A stretch of 40,749 nt of DNA, from contig DAOTWA010000034.1 of NCBI GenBank assembly GCA_034435955.1, positions 1 to 40,749 on the forward strand. Direction: 5' to 3'. Positions 24,650 to 32,741 of the stretch are shown piece after piece. Every line of letters begins with the position of its first letter. Position 1 is the first letter of the stretch. A program made the position numbers and the translations under genes. The notes below the pieces were generated by a model that saw nothing but the letters and a program-made list of their open reading frames with translations, was not told where the DNA came from and ran no database searches. The DNA comes from DAOTWA01 sp034435955. GTDB lineage: Bacteria; Chloroflexota; Anaerolineae; Anaerolineales; Anaerolineaceae.

Positions 24650-26446
24650 ATGGCTGAGAAGAAACAGGAACGCTACGAAGATTCTCTGCTCTACCGCATC
24701 CGCCACTCGGCGGCGCATATCATGGCCCAGGCCGTCCTGGAGATGTTCCCGGACGGGAAGATCGCCATCGGCCCGCCCATTGAGGACGGCTTCTACTACG
24801 ATTTTGACCTCCCGCGCACCCTCACGCCCGAGGACCTGGAAAAGATCGAAAAACGCATGCGCGAGATCATTTCGGGCAGGCACCCGTTCATCCGCGAGGA
24901 AGTCACCGCCGAGCAGGCCCGTGAAATTTTCAAGGATCAACCCTATAAGCTGGAGCTGATCGACGGCCTGGAAAAAGGCGGCTTCGACGAATACGGCAAT
25001 CCCATCAAGGAGAAGCCGGTCATCTCCATTTACAAGGATGACCAGTTCGTGGACTTGTGCCGCGGTCCGCACGTCCAGGATACCGGCCAGATCCATCCCG
25101 ATGCGTTCAAGCTGATGAACGTGGCGGGGGCATATTGGCGCGGCGACGAGCACCGCCCCATGCTCCAGCGTATTTACGGCACCGCCTGGGAGACCCCCGA
25201 ACAGCTCAAGGATTACTTGTGGCGCTTGGAGGAAGCCAAAAAGCGCGACCATCGCAAGTTGGGCCGCGAATTGGGCCTGTTCTATTTTTCCGAAGATGTT
25301 GGACCAGGCCTGCCGCTCTTCACCCCAAAAGGTGAAATGCTGCGCCACATCATGGAAACCTATATGCGCGAGACGCAGACCCGCTATGGGTTTCAGCACG
25401 TCTGGACCGGGAACGTGGTCAAAGAGGATCTTTATAAACGCTCTGGCCACTACGACAACTACAAGGACGTCATGTTCCCGCCCATGGTGGACGAGAATGT
25501 GGCTTTCCGCCTGAAGCCCATGAACTGCCCTAGCCACATGGTGCTCTTCCGCGAGATGGGTCTCCACTCTTACCGCGAGCTGCCCTTGCGCTTTTCCGAG
25601 TTCGCCACCCTGCACCGTTACGAGAAGACCGGAGAGCTGACCGGATTGACCCGCGTGCGTGCGCTGACCCAGGATGATTGCCACACATTCATTACCGAGG
25701 AACAGATCGGTGAGGAGTTCGCCCACGAACTCAGGTTGATCACCGAGGTCTTGAACCGCTATCACCTGAGAGACTACCGCATCCGCCTCTCCCTGCGCGG
25801 CGAGGGCGGTAAATACGTCAAGGACGACGAACGCTGGACCAAGGCCGAAACCGCCTTGCGTGCGGCCATGGATGCGGCCAGCGTGGATTATTACGAAGCC
25901 GCAGGAGAAGCCGCCTTTTACGGCCCCAAGGCCGATTTCCTGGCCCGGGATGTGCTCGGCCGGGAGTGGCAGCTATCCACCATCCAGGTGGATTTCATCC
26001 AGCCAGCCCGACTCGGTCTCACCTATATCGGCGAGGACGGTCAGGAACACGTGCCGGTGGTGATACACCGCGCCGTGATGGGCTCGACCGAGCGCTTTAT
26101 GGCTATGATCATCGAACATTTCGCCGGCGCTTTCCCGGTCTGGCTGGCCCCGGTCCAGGCAGTGGTCATCCCCATCGCCGACCGCCACATCGAGTATGCC
26201 CGTCAGGTCTCCCGCCAGCTTCAGGATGCCGGCCTGCGCATCGAGGTAGACGAGCGCCCCGAGCGCATGAACGCCAAAATCCGCGACGCTCAGACCCAGA
26301 AGGTGCCCTATATGCTGGTGGTGGGCGATAAGGAAATGGAAACTGGCCAGGTCGCCTTGCGCCTGCGCTCCGGCGAAAACCCTGGCCCAATGGCGGTTTC
26401 TGCTTTCATCGAGAGGGCCCGCAAAGAGATCGCTGAAGGTGTTTGA
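24650..26446 (+). CDS. thrS: Threonyl-tRNA synthetase lacking the TGS domain
   Basis: ThrRS charges tRNA-Thr with threonine. The 598-residue protein begins almost directly with the editing domain: HSAAH at 19-23 and a long segment to about 200, then the class II catalytic core with MNCPSHM (zinc Cys), FSEFATLHRYEKTGEL and FYGPKADF, and the C-terminal anticodon-binding domain. The usual N-terminal TGS domain (about 60 residues) is absent. AAGGAGG at 24638-24644 fixes ATG 24650; an open frame running farther upstream lies within the T-box and is not coding. Expression is controlled by the T-box. The assignment is certain. Confidence 0.97.
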   Translation: MAEKKQERYEDSLLYRIRHSAAHIMAQAVLEMFPDGKIAIGPPIEDGFYYDFDLPRTLTPEDLEKIEKRMREIISGRHPFIREEVTAEQAREIFKDQPYKLELIDGLEKGGFDEYGNPIKEKPVISIYKDDQFVDLCRGPHVQDTGQIHPDAFKLMNVAGAYWRGDEHRPMLQRIYGTAWETPEQLKDYLWRLEEAKKRDHRKLGRELGLFYFSEDVGPGLPLFTPKGEMLRHIMETYMRETQTRYGFQHVWTGNVVKEDLYKRSGHYDNYKDVMFPPMVDENVAFRLKPMNCPSHMVLFREMGLHSYRELPLRFSEFATLHRYEKTGELTGLTRVRALTQDDCHTFITEEQIGEEFAHELRLITEVLNRYHLRDYRIRLSLRGEGGKYVKDDERWTKAETALRAAMDAASVDYYEAAGEAAFYGPKADFLARDVLGREWQLSTIQVDFIQPARLGLTYIGEDGQEHVPVVIHRAVMGSTERFMAMIIEHFAGAFPVWLAPVQAVVIPIADRHIEYARQVSRQLQDAGLRIEVDERPERMNAKIRDAQTQKVPYMLVVGDKEMETGQVALRLRSGENPGPMAVSAFIERARKEIAEGV

Positions 26447-26451
26447 TTACC

Positions 26452-26496
26452 TTGAGCCCGGATGTCGGATGGGACTCCTCCAACCTCCGGGCTCAA
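26452..26496 (+). terminator. Stem-loop after thrS, possible terminator
   Basis: An 11-base perfect stem (26452-26462 with 26486-26496) has a 23-base loop starting 6 bases after the thrS stop. No T-run follows, so it may be a weak terminator or a 3' end stabiliser. Confidence 0.5.
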
Positions 26497-26564
26497 ACCG
26501 TGTTTGGCTGCCCGCAACAGGAATTCGATGCGCCAATGTATGCACATCCGCAGCGATCAATTTG

Positions 26565-26594
26565 TTGACGAATTTTCCCCTCTTATGGTATCAT
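26565..26594 (+). promoter_or_regulatory. Promoter of infC-rpmI-rplT
   Basis: TTGACG (26565-26570) and TATCAT (26589-26594) are 18 bases apart. The predicted start near 26601 gives a leader of about 63 bases holding the hairpin at 26614-26633. Confidence 0.65.
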
Positions 26595-26613
26595 CGGGTA
26601 CAATTCGGTACGG

Positions 26614-26633
26614 CTGCGGAAACGCAACCGCAG
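26614..26633 (+). promoter_or_regulatory. Leader hairpin before infC
   Basis: CTGCGG and CCGCAG form a 6-base stem with an 8-base loop in the infC leader. The same outer stem recurs before rpmI at 27240-27265, suggesting a shared protein-binding site. Confidence 0.45.
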
Positions 26634-26663
26634 ATTAAATTTGCTCAGAAATAGGAGAAAGCT

Positions 26664-27209
26664 ATCAGCGCCTCAAACTATAGAGTCAACGAAACCATCC
26701 GCGTGCCAGAAGTCCGTTTGATCGGACCCAATGGCGAAAATATGGGTGTCGTGCCAATCCAGGAGGCACTCCGCATCGCCCGCGAAGCAGAGCTCGATCT
26801 GGTTGAGGTAGCGCCCGGCTCAAGTCCACCCGTCGTACGCGTGATGGATTTCGGTAAGTTCCTCTACGAGCGAACTAAGAAAGAACGCGAGGCGCGCAAG
26901 GCGCAAACGAAAATCGAGGTCAAGGAAATCCGTCTGCGGCCGAAGACGAACGAGCATCATCGCTCCTTTAAAACACGCGACGCACGCCGCTGGCTTCAGG
27001 AAGGCAACAAAGTAAAAGTGGCCATTCGTTTCCGTGGCCGCGAGATCGATTATCCTGAGCTGGCCCTCGAAGACTTGAAGGAGATCGCCGAAGAACTTTC
27101 CGACATCAGCGTCATCGAGCAACCACCCATGATGGAAGGTCGCGTGCTCTTGATGGTGCTTGCGCCGAGCAAAGGCGCGAAAAAGAAGGTCACTGAACCG
27201 GCAAGCTGA
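26664..27209 (+). CDS. infC: Translation initiation factor IF-3 with apparent ATC start codon
   Basis: IF-3 binds the 30S subunit and rejects wrong start codons and initiator mismatches. Its 181 residues start ISASNYRVNETIRVPEVRLIG, where YRVNExIRVPEVRLI is the conserved family start; the linker and C-terminal domain follow. No ATG or GTG lies near the expected start. AGGAG at 26653-26657 is 6 bases before ATC at 26664, so ATC is the apparent initiation codon. In E. coli, infC starts with AUU and is autorepressed because IF-3 discriminates against it; the same logic is likely here. The alternative GTG 26703 would cut off conserved residues. Confidence 0.95.
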   Translation: MSASNYRVNETIRVPEVRLIGPNGENMGVVPIQEALRIAREAELDLVEVAPGSSPPVVRVMDFGKFLYERTKKEREARKAQTKIEVKEIRLRPKTNEHHRSFKTRDARRWLQEGNKVKVAIRFRGREIDYPELALEDLKEIAEELSDISVIEQPPMMEGRVLLMVLAPSKGAKKKVTEPAS

Positions 27210-27239
27210 GGGTTCGTTTGCAGAGTTTTGACCGGCGAC

Positions 27240-27265
27240 CTGCGGCTGCGATGAGCAGACCGCAG
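27240..27265 (+). promoter_or_regulatory. Hairpin between infC and rpmI
   Basis: CTGCGGCTGC pairs with GCAG-A-CCGCAG (one bulge, 5-base loop) and is followed by CATTTTGTTG. It may be a ribosomal-protein-binding site (L20 controls this operon in other bacteria) or a partial terminator. Confidence 0.45.
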
Positions 27266-27291
27266 CATTTTGTTGAGAGAGGAGGAAGACT

Positions 27292-27528
27292 GTGCCCCGA
27301 AAGCAGAAAGCTGGCAAGTACAAAATAAAGACCCACAAAGCCACGTCAAAGCGCTTTCGCTTGAGCGGGTCGGGGGTGTTATTGCGCACCAAGGGCGGCA
27401 AAAGCCACCTGCGCCGGCGCACATCTCCGCGCACCAAGCGCTTATTTATGGAGATGATCCCTGTGAAAGGTGCAGGCATCATCAAGCGCGTCAAGCGACT
27501 GGCCCCTTACGTGGCTAAGAAGGATTGA
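27292..27528 (+). CDS. rpmI: Ribosomal protein L35
   Basis: The 78-residue basic protein matches bL35: PRKQKAGKYKIKTHKATSKRF, GGKSHLRRRTSPRTKR and the C-terminal KRVKRLAPY. It is slightly longer than the usual 64-66 residues because of a short C-terminal extension. The start is GTG at 27292 behind GAGGAGG. It lies between infC and rplT, the standard order of this operon. The assignment is certain. Confidence 0.97.
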   Translation: MPRKQKAGKYKIKTHKATSKRFRLSGSGVLLRTKGGKSHLRRRTSPRTKRLFMEMIPVKGAGIIKRVKRLAPYVAKKD

Positions 27529-27564
27529 TTAGCCGCCTGTAGTTTGATCCTCGGATTGGTGCGG

Positions 27565-27597
27565 CCGTTGGGTGCGCGCAACGGGTAGGAAGCTACC
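27565..27597 (+). other. Two adjacent small hairpins between rpmI and rplT
   Basis: CCGTTG/CAACGG (27565-27570 with 27579-27584) and GGTAG/CTACC (27584-27588 with 27593-27597) sit back to back before the rplT ribosome binding site. They may tune rplT translation; the role is inferred. Confidence 0.35.
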
Positions 27598-27627
27598 GGC
27601 GCCCAGGGGTTCGCAAAGGAGTGTTTT

Positions 27628-27978
27628 ATGGCTCGTGTTAAAGGTGGTCCCCACGGCCATCTTCGCCACAAGAAAATCTTAAAGCTGACCAAAGGCTTCG
27701 CCGGCACACGCCACCGCCTTTTCCGGCGCGCCAACGAAGCCATGCTCAAGTCCCTGTGGTACAGCTATCGCGACCGGCGCGTGCGTAAGCGCGATTTGCG
27801 CAAGCTCTGGATTGCGCGCATCAATGCCGCTGCGCGCTCGAACGGCCTGACCTATAGCCGACTGGTCTTCGGCCTCAAGAATGCCGGTATCGCCCTCAAC
27901 CGCAAGATGCTCGCAGATTTGGCTGTGCGTGATCCACAGGCGTTCTCCGCGGTGGTCGCCAAAGCAAAATTTGGATGA
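27628..27978 (+). CDS. rplT: Ribosomal protein L20
   Basis: The 116-residue protein is a standard bL20: MARVKGGPHGHLRHKKILKL, GFAGTRHRLFRRANEAML and RDLRKLWIARINAAAR. L20 helps assemble the 50S subunit and in other bacteria represses its own operon by binding the mRNA. AAAGGAG lies 7 bases before the ATG. It is the last gene of infC-rpmI-rplT, and a strong terminator follows at 28001-28031. Confidence 0.98.
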   Translation: MARVKGGPHGHLRHKKILKLTKGFAGTRHRLFRRANEAMLKSLWYSYRDRRVRKRDLRKLWIARINAAARSNGLTYSRLVFGLKNAGIALNRKMLADLAVRDPQAFSAVVAKAKFG

Positions 27979-28000
27979 TCTGCGCCCTTCGACTTTTCTG

Positions 28001-28031
28001 ACGGGACGGTACCAATCGTCCCGTTTTTTTT
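28001..28031 (+). terminator. Terminator of infC-rpmI-rplT
   Basis: An 8-base perfect stem (28001-28008 with 28017-28024) with an 8-base loop is followed by a run of T to 28031. It is the cleanest intrinsic terminator in the window. Confidence 0.93.
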
Positions 28032-28164
28032 GTATTTCCGCGCGTTGCGTGGATAGAATTAAAGGGAAGGGCCATTCATGCGAACTTCCCTTCGATATAA
28101 GAGGCGGGGCATTGACATATTGTCCTGAGCGAATCCGGGTACAATCGTTGCGGTGGAGGTGCCT

Positions 28165-28728
28165 GTGAACACCACTCTGCATCGTCATACTTTTCCATCC
28201 GGCCAACGACTGGAAATCGTTTCCGGAGACATTACCCAGGAACAGGTGGATGCCATCGTGAACGCAGCCAATGAATATCTGCGCCATGGAGGCGGGGTGG
28301 CCGGCGTCATCTCGAGGCGCGGAGGCCCGCAAATCCAGGCCGAAAGCGATGAATGGGTGCGCGTCCACGGCCCTGTCAGCCACGCCGAACCGGCTTACAC
28401 CGGCGCCGGCCGCCTTCCCTGCCGTTATGTCATCCACGCCGTCGGTCCAGTATGGGGCAGCGGCGATGAGGATGCCAAACTCACTGCCGCCGTCCAGGGC
28501 TCTCTCCGTTTGGCGGATCGCCTGACGCTGGCTTCCATCGCCCTGCCGGCCATCTCCACCGGCATCTTCGGTTTCCCCAAGGAACGGGCGGCGCAGGTCA
28601 TCCTGGATGCAATTCGTTCCTATTTTGCGGCCAATCCCGCTTCCGGCTTGAAACAAGTGCGCGTGATCCTCTATGACGGGCCCACTTTGGATGCATTCCA
28701 GCGGAAATTCGAGGAAACCTTTTCCTGA
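28165..28728 (+). CDS. Macro-domain protein (ADP-ribose binding or deacetylase)
   Basis: The 187-residue protein is a single macro domain: LEIVSGDITQEQVDAIVNAAN, LRHGGGVAGVISRRGG, the YVIHAVGPVWG strand and ALPAISTGIFGFPKERAA. Such proteins bind ADP-ribose and often remove O-acetyl or ADP-ribosyl groups. GGAGG before GTG 28165 supports this start. A GTG 12 bases upstream at 28153 sits 7 bases after TACAAT (28140-28145) and would be a leaderless alternative. The NAD-linked Nudix regulator is 7 kb away. It is followed after 23 bases by the SpoU-type methyltransferase, suggesting one operon with DUF711. Confidence 0.92.
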   Translation: MNTTLHRHTFPSGQRLEIVSGDITQEQVDAIVNAANEYLRHGGGVAGVISRRGGPQIQAESDEWVRVHGPVSHAEPAYTGAGRLPCRYVIHAVGPVWGSGDEDAKLTAAVQGSLRLADRLTLASIALPAISTGIFGFPKERAAQVILDAIRSYFAANPASGLKQVRVILYDGPTLDAFQRKFEETFS

Positions 28729-28751
28729 ACGCCGCTGCTGGTGGCCAGATC

Positions 28752-29555
28752 ATGATCACATCCATTCATAATCCCAAAATCCAGCGCATCCGCGCCCTGC
28801 TGGGCCGCTCCCGCGAGCGGCGCCAAGCGGATGCTTTTGTGATCGAGGGAGTGCGCCTGACCGAGGAGCTGCTGGCCTCCGGATGGCAGGCTGAGTTGGC
28901 CCTCTACAGCTCCGAACTGAGCCCTCGCGGTCAAGAGCTTGTCCATAGGCTGGCCGCGAACGGCGTCGTCGTCGAGGAAACCACCCGCGAGGTGATCCAG
29001 AGTCTCGGCGACACCGAGACGACCCAGGGGCTTCTGGTCGTCTCCCGGGTGCGCGAGCTACCCCTGCCCGCGCCTATGGATTTCGTCCTTGTTTTAGACG
29101 CTCTGCGCGATCCCGGCAATCTGGGAACTCTGCTGCGCTCGGCCGCCGCCGCTGGCATCCAGGCCGTGCTGCTCGCACCTGGATGCGTGGATCCATTCTC
29201 GCCCAAGGTGGTGCGATCATCAATGGGCGCGATTTTCCGCCTGCCGCTGCGCAGCCTGGGATGGGATGCGATCGGCTCCTTGCTGAAGTCTCCCACACAG
29301 GGCAGTCCGTTGAGCGTCTACCTGGCCGAAGCCGCACACGGCTTGCCGTTTTGGGAGGCTGACCTGCGAGAACCGCTCGCCCTCATCATTGGCGCTGAGG
29401 CTGCCGGCCCAGGCGCGGAAGCCCGCGCATTGGCTGATCATGTGGTGCATATCCCCATGCCCGGCAGAAGCGAATCCCTGAACGCTGCCATAGCCGGTTC
29501 CATTCTTCTCTTCGAAGTTGTTCGCCAACGCAACACAAGCGAGATGCCCTCATGA
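28752..29555 (+). CDS. SpoU/TrmH-family RNA 2'-O-ribose methyltransferase
   Basis: The 267 residues include an N-terminal substrate-binding part (SIHNPKIQRIRALLGR, FVIEGVRLTEELL) and a SPOUT knot with LDALRDPGNLGTLLRSAAAAG, KVVRSSMGAIFRLP, IIGAEAAGPG and the terminal IPMPGRSESLNAA. These enzymes use SAM to methylate the 2'-OH of a nucleotide, most likely in 23S rRNA for this architecture; the exact position cannot be read from sequence. The stop overlaps the DUF711 start (ATGA), so the two are coupled. Confidence 0.93.
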   Translation: MITSIHNPKIQRIRALLGRSRERRQADAFVIEGVRLTEELLASGWQAELALYSSELSPRGQELVHRLAANGVVVEETTREVIQSLGDTETTQGLLVVSRVRELPLPAPMDFVLVLDALRDPGNLGTLLRSAAAAGIQAVLLAPGCVDPFSPKVVRSSMGAIFRLPLRSLGWDAIGSLLKSPTQGSPLSVYLAEAAHGLPFWEADLREPLALIIGAEAAGPGAEARALADHVVHIPMPGRSESLNAAIAGSILLFEVVRQRNTSEMPS

Positions 29556-30775
29556 AGATCCGTTCGATTACCTATTTGATAAATCCCGGCTGGCCGATCG
29601 ATCAGGCCGCACTCGACCAGGCGGGGCACTTTATCCGCGCCGCGCGCCCAGCTTTCCAGGCCGCCGGCTATGAGGTTCAGACCGCCCGCCTCGCCACGAT
29701 CCCCTTCCCAGAGCTGCTCGATGCCGCCAACCCGCAGTTGGCCGTCGAGTTTGCGCTGAGGCTGGAGAAAGAAGCCCAGACACAGGGTTTCGATTACATC
29801 TCCATCGGCCCGGCCCTGCCTGGATCACGCGACAGCTATGCCTGCATCGCTGCGGTGCTGGCGGCCACGCAAAACGTCTTCGTTTCCGGAATGTTAACCG
29901 CCCCGGAGCAGGGCGTTTCGCTGGTTGCAGTGCGGGACTGCGCCGCTGCCATCCACCAGGCGGCGACCATCTCGCCCGATGGTTTCGCCAACCTGCGCTT
30001 CGCCGCGCTTGCCAATGTGCCGCCTGGCTCGCCGTTCTTCCCTGCCGCCTACCACCACGGCGATGCACCGGCCTTCGCGCTCGCCACAGAAGCAGCCGAT
30101 CTGGCAGTGAAAGCATTCCTGGGCGCTGGCTCCCTGGCCCAGGCGCGCCGCGACCTGGTGGCGTCCATCGAATCAAATGCCCGGCGCCTTGAGAAAGCCG
30201 CTTCCGACGTGAGCGAACAAACCAGGGTGCGCTTCGCCGGCATCGACTTCAGCCTGGCCCCTTTCCCCGCCGAGGAGCTTTCCATCGGCAAGGCCATGGA
30301 GCTTTTAGGCGCTCCCGGCGTCGGCCTGTCCGGATCGCTGGCGGCGGCCGCCTTCCTGGCCGACACGCTGGATCGAGCCCGCTTCACCCGCGCTGGTTTC
30401 AGCGGATTGATGCTGCCCGTCATGGAGGACGCGATCCTGGCCGCGCGCTGTGCCCAGGGTCTTTTGTCAATATCCGATCTTCTGCTCTATTCTGCGGTAT
30501 GCGGCACCGGTCTGGATACCCTGCCCCTGCCTGGGGACGCCAGCGTTGATCAACTGGCGGCCGTGCTGCTCGACCTGGCGGCCCTTTCGACCCGCCTGGG
30601 CAAACCGCTTACCGCCCGGCTGATGCCCATTCCTGGAAAAGCCGCCGGTGATCCGGTTCACTTCGAATTCGGCTATTTCGCCGACAGCCGTGTCCTCCCC
30701 CTGCCTGCCGCCTCCTTAGAGCGCCTGTTCCACGGCGGCGAACAGGTGACGCTCCAGCCGCATTCGTCCGCTTGA
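29552..30775 (+). CDS. DUF711 (UPF0210-like) family protein
   Basis: The 407-residue soluble protein starts MKIRSITYLINPGW and has RDSYACIAAVLAATQNVFVSGML, GIDFSLAPFP, GAPGVGLSGSLAAAAFLADTLD and an end rich in small residues, all typical of DUF711. The family has a fold related to glycyl-radical-type enzymes but no established reaction. Translation is coupled to the methyltransferase upstream by ATGA. The 14 bases before the convergent arylsulfotransferase-like gene hold no terminator. Family is fairly sure, function unknown. Confidence 0.85.
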   Translation: MKIRSITYLINPGWPIDQAALDQAGHFIRAARPAFQAAGYEVQTARLATIPFPELLDAANPQLAVEFALRLEKEAQTQGFDYISIGPALPGSRDSYACIAAVLAATQNVFVSGMLTAPEQGVSLVAVRDCAAAIHQAATISPDGFANLRFAALANVPPGSPFFPAAYHHGDAPAFALATEAADLAVKAFLGAGSLAQARRDLVASIESNARRLEKAASDVSEQTRVRFAGIDFSLAPFPAEELSIGKAMELLGAPGVGLSGSLAAAAFLADTLDRARFTRAGFSGLMLPVMEDAILAARCAQGLLSISDLLLYSAVCGTGLDTLPLPGDASVDQLAAVLLDLAALSTRLGKPLTARLMPIPGKAAGDPVHFEFGYFADSRVLPLPAASLERLFHGGEQVTLQPHSSA

Positions 30776-30789
30776 GGCGCGGCGTTGCG

Positions 30790-32631
30790 TCATGAGATCA
30801 ATGGGCAAATAGCCTGATCCGTCGAAATTACCTTGGATCGCGCCATCTCGGCCCCGTTCCTATCGAGCGCTGCGACCTGGAAATAGCAGATGGATTTTGG
30901 CAGACCCATCAGGCGGGATTGAGTTTCAAAACCGGCCTTTGCCTTGGCATCGATCAGGTTCAGTGAATTCGCGGAATTTCCACCGTATAGCTTGTATGAA
31001 GCCACTTCTGTGGCGCCGTTCCAGGAATAGCCAAGTGTAAGCCCGCTTGCATCCGCTCTGTAGGCCAGATCCGGGAGAGTGTCCGGCGATCCATGCCATG
31101 GGAACCGAAAAGCGCGGTAGCTCACATAAGGCTGCACAAAAGTCAGCTCGAAAATCGTCTTGGCATCCGGGGTCACTTCACTGATGGTGGCAAACGCGTA
31201 TCCCGCGCCGGTATAGGGCGCGCCCCAACCCAAAACAGTGTTCCCATCGGCTAACCGCTGAGTATCCCCCATATATGTGGCGAACACGGGCGGGTTGTGG
31301 GTAAATTCCCATACATTGGTCGCGGTCTTGTTGGTCTCATCGATCCGGTATTCCATGCCGCGAGAGGGGGCTGTGTCGTGTTCGGCGGCATCCCCGTGGT
31401 TATCGAATACGGTGATGTGGCCATCCGCAAGCTGGCGGACGTCGTGCTGGAAAGCGAAGGGCTGCGCATCGCCGATAAACTTGAACATATTCTTCTTGCC
31501 GCCCAGCCGCCACAGGATGGCTCCGGTCTGCAGGTCGATTTTGGTGATTTCGCTCAAATTGCGACTGGATAACAACAAATTCCCATCGTTTGTCAGCGCC
31601 AGCGAATTGCCGTGCACCGCATCGATCTGTTCGGCGGTCAGGTCAGCGGTCGAATCGAACAAAGAGAAATGATCCCAGCTCCGCCATTCAAAGATCACAT
31701 TCTTGGAAGGGTCCATCTCCTGAATGACTAGACCGGTAACGGTGGCGTCCTTTTTACCGCCTTTGATGATCTTGCTCATATCCACAGCTTCGGAATCGTA
31801 AATCATCAGGAGCGCATTCCCGTTTGGCAGAACCTGGAAATCGTGCAGATCCGCCGCGTATCCCTCACCGGCTGTGTATTTATCCACAATCTGATAGTGT
31901 GAATTCATGAGGTAGTATGCGGCATCCTTCTGACTGAAATAGGAAAGGAGGCCGTTGGGCTGTAATTTGAAGTCAAAACCGATTTGATCATTGGCTGCCG
32001 ATTGATAATACACGATCTCACCGGTTTGATCCAATATCAACAGGTAAGATCCCACCACCGAGCTTGTCCAGTAGAAAGGCGCGACGAAAAAATATCCTTC
32101 GCCCGTATCCGCTGGTGATGTCGTTACGCTGTACCGGGGAATATCTTTGGGCAGAGTCAGGTAATCGGGAAAGGCGCTTGCTGGCGGATTGGCGGGTGGA
32201 GGGGTTGTAGCCGCGCCTGGCGAGCCGGACGCTTGTTTCACCGCGACCGTGAACGAATACGAAATCGGATCATAACTTGTGTGGATATCCAGCCTCAGGC
32301 TGCTGACTGCAACTTTGACCTCTTCCCCAGGCGTGAAAGGCTGGCTGGGCTTGAAAATGACCGTTCTGTGATCATCCGCCAGAATCTTTTGACCTGCATG
32401 AAGTCCGCTGTTTGAGCCCTGAACCACAAAATTCAAGGATGCCACATTTTCTTCCGCCAGCACTGGGCCATAGCGGATAATAATGGTCGCGCCGTTGGAT
32501 ACATATTGAGCGTTGGGCACAGGTGAGAGGTATTCGGGGCTTGCCGGAGCACACGCCGGCAGCACCAGCATGCCCAAAAAAGCTGCAACGGATGCCAAAA
32601 TTAGCAACCCATTTTTCATTGATGACTTCAT
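30790..32631 (-). CDS. Arylsulfotransferase (ASST)-like lipoprotein
   Basis: The 613-residue protein begins with a lipoprotein signal (LASVAAFLGMLVLPACAP), a bacterial Ig-like region (about 30-130), a Pro/Ala linker, then a six-bladed propeller of the ASST type: YYLMNSHYQIVDKYTAGEG, LHDFQVLPNGNALLMIYD, VHGNSLALTNDGNLLLSSRN and FAFQHDVRQLADGHITVFDNHGD. An Ig/Fn3-like end follows. ASST enzymes move sulfate from one phenol to another outside the cytoplasm, but many such proteins are not tested. ATG 32631 is chosen because a terminator lies just upstream; ATG 32694 would place that hairpin in the coding sequence. Neither has a strong ribosome binding site. Confidence 0.78.
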   Translation of the reverse strand: MKSSMKNGLLILASVAAFLGMLVLPACAPASPEYLSPVPNAQYVSNGATIIIRYGPVLAEENVASLNFVVQGSNSGLHAGQKILADDHRTVIFKPSQPFTPGEEVKVAVSSLRLDIHTSYDPISYSFTVAVKQASGSPGAATTPPPANPPASAFPDYLTLPKDIPRYSVTTSPADTGEGYFFVAPFYWTSSVVGSYLLILDQTGEIVYYQSAANDQIGFDFKLQPNGLLSYFSQKDAAYYLMNSHYQIVDKYTAGEGYAADLHDFQVLPNGNALLMIYDSEAVDMSKIIKGGKKDATVTGLVIQEMDPSKNVIFEWRSWDHFSLFDSTADLTAEQIDAVHGNSLALTNDGNLLLSSRNLSEITKIDLQTGAILWRLGGKKNMFKFIGDAQPFAFQHDVRQLADGHITVFDNHGDAAEHDTAPSRGMEYRIDETNKTATNVWEFTHNPPVFATYMGDTQRLADGNTVLGWGAPYTGAGYAFATISEVTPDAKTIFELTFVQPYVSYRAFRFPWHGSPDTLPDLAYRADASGLTLGYSWNGATEVASYKLYGGNSANSLNLIDAKAKAGFETQSRLMGLPKSICYFQVAALDRNGAEMARSKVISTDQAICPLIS

Positions 32632-32639
32632 TACAATTG

Positions 32640-32662
32640 AAAAGGCGGGGTTTTTCCCCGCC
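32640..32662 (-). terminator. Intrinsic terminator just upstream of the ASST-like gene
   Basis: On the minus strand, GGCGGGG-AAAAA-CCCCGCC is a perfect 7-base stem followed by TTTT. It sits 9 bases before ATG 32631 and would end the parvulin/Pro-Thr protein transcript. Confidence 0.75.
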
Positions 32663-32741
32663 CGATGGCTTCGAAAAAGGGAACGCTTCCCCATCTACTC
32701 TTTCCGGTCCTCCATTCGTCTTGCTGGTCCCATCAGGCGGA

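Noticed and set aside
24635..25765. Open frame of 376 codons on the minus strand opposite thrS
   Set aside because: It is a shadow of thrS without signals or family motifs.
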